A DNA stretch of 64,000 nt from Devosia sp. A8/3-2 (GTDB lineage: Bacteria > Pseudomonadota > Alphaproteobacteria > Rhizobiales > Devosiaceae): NCBI GenBank assembly GCA_025452255.1, contig CP104974.1:930001-994000 (forward strand). Reading direction: 5' to 3'. Shown one piece after another: positions 58,214 through 64,000 of this stretch. Numbering within the stretch: the first letter of the stretch is position 1; every line of letters begins with the position of its first letter. The translations under genes and the position numbers were made by a program. The notes below the pieces were generated by a model. It did not search any database. It was not told where the DNA came from and was given only the letters and a program-made list of their open reading frames with translations.

Positions 58214-59172
58214 TTACTGCGCGGCGGGAGCGGCTTCGCCTTCGCCCGCAGCGGCGGCCGGCTCGGACTGCGCCTTGACGGCGGCGTCGAGGGCAGCGTC
58301 AGGAATGTCGATGGTAACGCCTTCCATCAGCTTGGCGACCGTGCCGTCAAAGGTGGTCATCAGCAATTGCTGCTGCAACTGGCTGGCGACCTGCTCGAAA
58401 GTAGGCGGAGCGGATTCGCGTTTTTCTTCGAGCTTGATGATGTGCCAGCCGAACTGGGATTGTACCGGCTCGGAAACCCGGCCGATTTCGGTCAGGGCGT
58501 AAGCAGCCTCCTCAAAGGGGGCGACCATCATGCCCTTGCCGAAAAAGCCCAGATCGCCGCCATTGGCTGCGCCCGGATCGATCGACTTTTCCTTGGCGAT
58601 AGTGGCGAAATCGGCGCCGCCATCGAGTTCGGCCTTGATGGCCTTGGCTTCTTCTTCGGTAGCGACCGGGATGTGGCTGGCGCGGATTTCTTCGGCCGGC
58701 TTGAAGTCTGCAACGAGCTTGTCATATTCGGCGCGCACGGCTTCTTCCGTCACCGAATTGGCAATGGCGTCAGCGAAATAGGCGCGGCGCAAGGCGCGTT
58801 CTTCAAGATAAGCCGAGCGCTGCTTGAACAGGGGCGTGTCACCCATGCCGGCATCGCGTCCGGCCTTGGCCATGACCTTCATGTCGATCAGTACGCGCAG
58901 CAGGAACGGACGGCGCTGGTCGGCCGGCATCTGGCTGAGTTCTGGGTCAGGTCCTCGGCGGCAAAGCTCAAATCAGCCTCGGTGATGGTTTCCCCGCCAA
59001 CCGTCGCCACCACAGCATCGGGCGACACGGGCGCGGGCGCCTCGGCAGCAGGAGCCTCGGCGGCGGGAGCGGGAGCCGCGTCTCGGGCGAAAGCAGGGGC
59101 GACAGCATTGGCCGCCATGATCAGCGCCAGCACGCTGGCAGTCGTGGCAAGGCGCAGGGTCGAAAAGGACAT
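58214..59172 (-). CDS. Parvulin-type peptidyl-prolyl isomerase, exported, one frameshift
   Basis: About 318 residues. The signal peptide (MSFSTLRLATTASVLALIM) is followed by an alanine-proline-rich linker, then, after a shift near 58950, an N-terminal helical region and the PpiC rotamase (about 170-265: IRASHIPVATEEEAKAIKAE, GGDLGFFGKGMMV, QFGWHIIKLEEKR). It should assist folding of exported proteins in the periplasm. It is divergent from secA, a common pairing in alphaproteobacteria. Confidence 0.87.
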
Positions 59173-59581
59173 CAGGACATTCTCCTTGGCCGGCGCATCC
59201 GGTGGCGCTGGGCTCGTTACTGGTCGGCCTGCCCTCACACGGCATCGGGGCCAAAATGTGCCGCGCCGCTACTTGTGAGGAGACGGCGGCAGGAGAGAGG
59301 CCTAATTGCCGGTTTGGGCCGGGTTTCCGGCGGGCGCAGGAGGTGTCGCCCATTTCGGCGGCGTTGACAAGACAATGGCTCGCTCTTACATCTCACGCGC
59401 TTTTCAAGGCCTTTGGCAAGGCAACGGATAATGACGTCCAGACTTGCCAAGGGAACAAACGAGATCGTGAAGCCGCAACGGCTTTGTCATCGCGCCGACG
59501 AGGCCAGCCGGGTAAGGTGCCCGACCGAGACCGCCTAGGCCCTGCGCGCCCGCGCCGGTGATCAAAAAAAGGACCTGACAT
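59173..59581. other. Intergenic region before secA, with candidate promoter
   Basis: These 409 bases hold no convincing gene: the short open frames on both strands have no family signature or ribosome site. TTGACA at 59364-59369 and TACATC at 59387-59392, with 17 bases between, form a candidate promoter reading toward secA. A CAAAAAAAG-like tract and GGACCTGACAT precede the secA ATG. Confidence 0.45.
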
Positions 59582-62322
59582 ATGGCACTTGCTGCGCTCG
59601 CCCGGCGGATATTCGGTTCTCCGTCCGATCGGCACGTCAAGCGGTTCCGGGGCAAGGTGGATGCGATCAACGCACTCGAGCCCGAATTCGCCAAGATGAC
59701 CGACGACGCCCTGCGCGGCATGACGGCCGAATTCAAGGCGCGGCTGGAAAAGGGCGCCAGTCTCGATGAATTGATCGTGCCCGCTTTCGCGGCGGTGCGC
59801 GAAGCCAGCAAGCGCGTGCTGGGCATGCGGCACTTCGACGTGCAGCTGGTCGGCGGCATGGTGATGAACGAGCGCGGCATTGCCGAGATGCGCACCGGCG
59901 AAGGCAAGACGCTGGTGGCGACCCTGCCGATGTATCTCAACGCCCTCACCGGCGAGGGCGCGCATCTGGTGACGGTCAACGATTATCTGGTCAAGCGCGA
60001 CGCGGCTTTGGATGGGCCAGATCTACAATTTCTGGGCCTGTCCTATGGCGTGATCGTGCATGGCCTGACCGATGCCGAGCGCAAGGCCGCCTATGGCGCC
60101 GACATTACCTACGGCACCAATAACGAATTCGGTTTCGACTATCTGCGCGACAACATGAAATATACGCGCGAGCAGATGGTGCAGCGCGGCCATGCCTATG
60201 CCATCGTCGACGAAGTGGACTCGATCCTAATCGACGAGGCGCACGCCGCTGATCATTTCAGGTCCGTCCGAGGATCGCTCCGATCTTTACGTCAAGATCG
60301 ACGAGCTGATGGCTATTCTGGACGAGGGCGATTTCGAGATCGACGAGAAGCAGCGCTCGGCGACCTTCACCGATGCCGGTATCGAAAAGCTCGAAGAGCG
60401 CTCGGCCGCCGATGGCCTGCTCAAATCGGCCTCCATGTATGACGTGGAAAACGTCGCCCCGGTGCACCACGCCAATTCGGCACTCCGCGCTCACAAGATG
60501 TTCCGCAAGGACAAGGACTATATCGTCCACGACGACGAAGTGGTGATCATCGACGAATTCTCCGGCCGCATGATGCCGGGCCGCCGTTATTCGGAAGGCC
60601 TGCACCGAGCGCTTGAAGCCAAGGAACACGTCAAGATCCAGCCAGAAAATCAGACGCTGGCCTCGATCACCTTCCAGAATTATTTCCGCCTCTACAAGAA
60701 GCTGGCCGGCATGACCGGTACGGCCTCGACGGAAGCCGAAGAATTCGCCGATATCTACAAGCTCGACGTGGTCACCATCCCCACCAACGTGCCGGTGGCG
60801 CGTAAGGATGACGAGGACGCCATCTACCGCACGGCTGCGGAAAAGTTCGACGCCATCGCTGATCTGATCAAGCAATGCCGGGAGCGCGGCCAGCCCGTAC
60901 TGGTGGGCACGACCTCGATCGAGAAGTCGGAAATGCTGGCTGAACTGCTGCGCAAGAAGAATGTCGGCTCCATGAACGTGCTGAACGCGGTCACCACGAG
61001 CAGGAAGCCTTCATCGTTGCCGATGCCGGCCTGCCGGGTGCCATTACCATTGCCACCAATATGGCTGGCCGCGGCACCGACATTCAGCTGGGCGGCAATC
61101 TCGAAATGCGTATCGAGAAAGAGGCCGCCGGGCTGGAGGGAGAGGCGCGCGACGCCAAGATCGCCGACATCAAGAGGACTATTGCCGAGGACAAGGCCAA
61201 GGCGCTGGCCGCTGGTGGTCTGATGGTGATCGGCACCGAGCGGCATGAAAGCCGTCGTATCGACAATCAGCTGCGTGGCCGTTCGGGCCGTCAGGGCGAT
61301 CCGGGCCATTCGGCCTTCTTCCTGAGCCTGCAGGACGATCTGATGCGCATCTTCCCGGTGGAGTCGATGGATTCCATGCTGGGCAAGCTGGGGCTGGAGC
61401 AGGGTGAATCGATCACCCATCCCCGGGTCACCAAGGCCATCGAGCGGGCGCAGGGCAAGGTCGAAGCGCGCAATTTCGATATCCGCAAGAACATCCTCAA
61501 ATACGATGACGTGATGAATGATCAGCGCAAGGTGATCTTCGAGCAGCGTATCGAAATGATGGATGCCGAGGACGTCAACGAGACGGTGGTCGATATGCGC
61601 CACGATCTCGTCGAGACCCCGGTCGGCAAGGCCATTCCGCCGCGCTCTTATCCCGAGCAGTGGAATACCGAGCAGCTGGAAGCGGCCGCCAAGACCTATC
61701 TCAATCTCGACGTGCCGGTGAAGGCATGGGCCGAGGAAGAGGGGATTGATGCGGAAACCGTGACCGAGCGGCTAATCGAGGCGGCCGACGCGGCTGCGGC
61801 GGCCAAGGAAGCCCAGACCCTGCAGGCGTTTGAAGCCGCCGGTACGCCCAACCCGACCGTGATGCGCCGGTGGAAAAGACCATCCTGCTGCAGTCGATCG
61901 ACGGGCTGTGGCGCGAGCATCTGGTGACGCTGGATCACCTCTCCAAGGTGGTGGGCTGGCGCAGTATCGCCCAGCGCGATCCGCTCAACGAATACAAGCA
62001 GGAGGCCTATGAGCTGTTCCGGGCGCTACTGACCAATATGCGCGAGCTGGTGACCACCCAGCTCAGCCATGTCGTGCTGCAGCCGCGCCTGGTGGCGCCA
62101 CCGGCGCCCGACCTTTCCTGCATTCGCGAAACCCATATCGATCCGCTAACCGGCGAGAACGATGCCGATGGCGGCGACACGATTGCAGATTCGCTGGGCG
62201 CGGTGGGCAGCGATCCTTCGTTGCGGCCCGTTGATCCCAAGCTGCTGGTCGGCGTGTCGCGCAACGCGCCTTGCCCTTGCGGCTCGGGCAAGAAGTTCAA
62301 GCATTGCCACGGGGCGTTCTAG
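59582..62322 (+). CDS. secA: Preprotein translocase ATPase SecA, several frameshifts
   Basis: Motor of the Sec export pathway, at the inner membrane with SecYEG. Walker A is [14 protein letters not shown], then [17 protein letters not shown], the DEAD-type box [38 protein letters not shown], and [10 protein letters not shown]; the C-terminal zinc motif [14 protein letters not shown] binds SecB/lipid. Paired indels near 60013 and 60040 garble a short stretch; further shifts lie near 60258, 60992 and 61868. Corrected, it has about 910 residues, the normal length. The gene is essential, so the breaks are probably errors. A strong terminator follows. Confidence 0.94.
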
Positions 62323-62344
62323 GCTTCGATCTGGTTGGATAAGC

Positions 62345-62375
62345 AAAAGCCCGGGCAGTGATGCCCGGGCTTTTT
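62345..62375 (+). terminator. Intrinsic terminator of secA
   Basis: AAAAGCCCGGGCA pairs with TGCCCGGGCTTTT around GTGA, followed by TTTTTG. It lies 22 bases after the secA stop and, by symmetry, may also stop the convergent gene at 62413. Confidence 0.9.
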
Positions 62376-62412
62376 GTTGGTGCAGGGATTGGGCGTGGTT
62401 AAGCCGCCGCCC

Positions 62413-63148
62413 TCAGCACTTCACGCGGATTTCGGCGAAGCCGGTCGTGCCGCCGTCGCCGGAAGACATGACGCTGATATTGCAGGTGCTGTCGGGCAGC
62501 GGAATGGTGGCGCCGGAGGCGATGGTGGTGCCGCCGGCCGTGGTGATGAAGCCATTTTCCACCACGGCGATGTCCACTTTGGCGGTGTTGTTGCAGATCG
62601 GATAGCTGTCGCCGGCTGAAACCGGGATGCGCATGCCATCGGGCAGGCAATCGGCATTGGCGGCGTTGGCGGCCGGGCTCGCAGGCGTTGCATCCGGTGT
62701 GGCTGGAATGGCAGGCAGGGCGGCCGGGGCTGCGCTGCTGCGCCAGTTCTGTTCGAGAATGGCCAGACGGTTGGCCGAGTCCTGCAGGGCCACGTCATTG
62801 CCGGCTGGGGCCGGGGTGGGGGCCGCGGCGCCCTGCTGGCCATAGAGCGCCGAGCTGAGACGGATCTGGGCGATGTCGGTGGAGATGCGGGCGATATCGC
62901 GCTGGGTCTCGGTATAGACCCAGCCGGTGGCCGCAATGGCGGCTACCCCGACCGAGCCCACGACAAAGCTCAGCACCCGGCCGATGACCGGCTGGCGGGG
63001 CGGTTTTCGGGTGCCGGGGAGAAGCCGTAGCCGGCTCTTCCTTGGAAACGCCGCCCAGTGTCCAGGTGTCTTGCACTGCCAGGTCTCCATCATGCGCCAG
63101 CGCGTTGTCATCGCGCCGGAATACGGCCCAAGCATGATGCTCAGCCAA
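62413..63148 (-). CDS. Single-pass membrane protein of unknown function, one frameshift
   Basis: About 245 residues. A polar start (MAEHHAWAVFRRDDNALAHDG) precedes, after a shift near 63005, one membrane helix (VIGRVLSFVVGSVGVAAIAATGWV). A heptad-like segment (DIARISTDIAQIRLSSALYGQQ) leads to a proline-alanine-rich linker, and the C-terminal domain has cysteines (ADCLPDGMRIP, ICNNTA, STCNIS, EIRVKC) that may form disulfides outside the membrane. TTG 63148 is the best start seen. It follows the L,D-transpeptidase gene with a short gap, so an envelope role is likely. No named family. Confidence 0.62.
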
Positions 63149-63185
63149 ATTGCTCGCGCTGATGTCGGCGCCGGTTAGCTGCGCT

Positions 63186-63999
63186 TCAAGGGCGAATAGC
63201 GGGGATCGGGGCGATTTTTCCGCTCATGACCGGCACGACATCGGCGTCCTTGCCGCCGCCAAAGACATTGCCCAAGCCGCCAAACAGCCCCGTGACAGCG
63301 CCATTAATCGCCTCGCCGCGCGCCTTGATGGCGGCCTGCTCACTGGCCCGGCGCTGGGCAGCGGTCTGATGGCTTTCAATCGCAGTGGTATCGGCGGCCT
63401 GCAGCGCCGGGAGTTGCGGGCTGCGGGTCACCGGCGGGCAGGGGCCCAGCGCGTCGAGCGGGGTGCGGTTGCCGGCGTTGAAAATATAGCGCCCCTCGCA
63501 GACATCCCAGACCGGCGGGGCCTTAGTCAGTTCTGAACAGGTCCGAGCCTTCCTTGATGTTGCGCCAGAAATCGAGATGCGGGCTGGCCACGTTCTGGGC
63601 CAGCTTGGTGCTGCTCATGCGATAGGGCAGGATCTGAATCTGGAAGCTCGGGTTGCCGCCCTTGAAGGTCTCGCGCGCCAAGGCATAAATCTCGGCAATG
63701 CCTGCATCGGTCATGGCAAAGCATCCCACCGATTTGCAGTCGCCATGCACCATCAGATTGGAGCCGGTGCGGCCATGGGCGCGGTCGAACTTGTTGGGAA
63801 AGCCGACATTGAAGGCCGAGTAATAGGATGAGTTCGGGTTCATCAGGCCGGGGGTGATGGTGTAAAACCCCTCAGGGCTCTGATAATCGCCTTCCTTGAC
63901 CTTGGGGCCCAGCGCGCCCGAATAGGCGCAGATGGCGTATTGCTTGAACATCGCATATTGGCCCGATTTGGTGCGTTTCCACACCTCGAGCACTTCTTC
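63186..63999 (-). CDS. L,D-transpeptidase (YkuD) family protein, 5' end outside window, one frameshift
   Basis: Cell-envelope enzyme that makes 3-3 crosslinks or anchors proteins in peptidoglycan. The visible part begins inside the catalytic domain (LEVWKRTKSGQYAMFKQYAIC) with DYQSPEGFYTI, LMVHGDCKSVGCFAMTD holding the catalytic histidine and cysteine, and ARETFKGG. A shift near 63525 leads to ELTKAPPVWDVCEGRYIF and a long alanine-rich C-terminal tail ending KIAPIPAIRP. The start lies beyond the right edge. It is probably co-transcribed with the gene at 62413. Confidence 0.88.
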
Positions 64000-64000
64000 C

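Noticed and set aside
59582..62322. secA as a pseudogene
   Set aside because: All motifs are present in order across the shifts and the gene is essential in bacteria; with the same type of shift in most neighbours, sequence error is the simpler reading.
1..64000. CRISPR array, tRNA, rRNA, prophage, insertion sequence or integrase
   Set aside because: I scanned for regular spaced repeats, cloverleaf ends, rRNA signatures, transposase DDE motifs and tyrosine recombinase motifs and saw none that could be supported.

Overview
This window reads as a chromosomal stretch of a GC-rich alphaproteobacterium of the order Hyphomicrobiales, most like Devosia and relatives. I base this on gene order and protein style, not on a search. 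Typical rhizobial neighbourhoods include ispA-mtgA-rpmF, hisC-tyrC, ftsEX with plsC, lysA-argH-tlpA, secA beside a parvulin, and a GTTC-N7-GTTC type SOS box. I see no tRNA, rRNA, CRISPR array, prophage or insertion sequence.

Layout. Bases 1-9057 are chemotaxis: the end of a CheY-like regulator with its terminator, three tandem Cache/HAMP chemoreceptors, then a small conserved protein translationally coupled to a fourth, polytopic receptor. Bases 9118-17133 hold a DUF1801 protein, methylglyoxal synthase and a branched-chain amino acid ABC transporter (livGFHM on +, livK on -). Between livM and livK sit a RES-Xre toxin-antitoxin pair and a methyltransferase. Bases 17362-27224 carry a ProX-like binding protein, a GGDEF-EAL protein, a CX5R phosphatase-like protein, pyruvate carboxylase, EVE and YkvA proteins, and ispG. 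Bases 27231-32046 hold ispA-MOSC-YbaK, mtgA, rpmF and fumC. Bases 32211-38920 include gloB, hisC, tyrC, a DUF2125 protein, a ChaC-like protein and a small protein behind a LexA box. Bases 39054-48972 include plsC, ftsEX, a zinc-ribbon protein with a CpdR-like receiver, an AlkZ-like protein, lysA, a second ChaC-like protein, argH and tlpA. Bases 48969-64000 hold two small proteins (one YjfB-like), a rhomboid/adenosyltransferase/twin-TM operon, a LysR-oxidoreductase pair, gluQ, a glycosylase, LuxR and TetR regulators, an HNH protein, a parvulin, secA and an L,D-transpeptidase.

The dominant feature is frame disruption. More than half of the genes, including essential ones such as secA, ispG, lysA and ftsX, are split by one- or two-base indels, many in G or C runs. 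Each recovers a full-length family member when read across the shift. I therefore annotate whole genes and treat the shifts as probable consensus errors in a draft or uncorrected assembly, not as pseudogenes.

No clearly new multi-gene defence or metabolic system is visible. The most interesting leads are the LexA box in front of an unnamed small gene, the histidine-bearing membrane sensor of the fourth chemoreceptor with its coupled small protein, the RES-Xre module inside the liv locus, and the same-codon frameshift shared by three of the four chemoreceptors.
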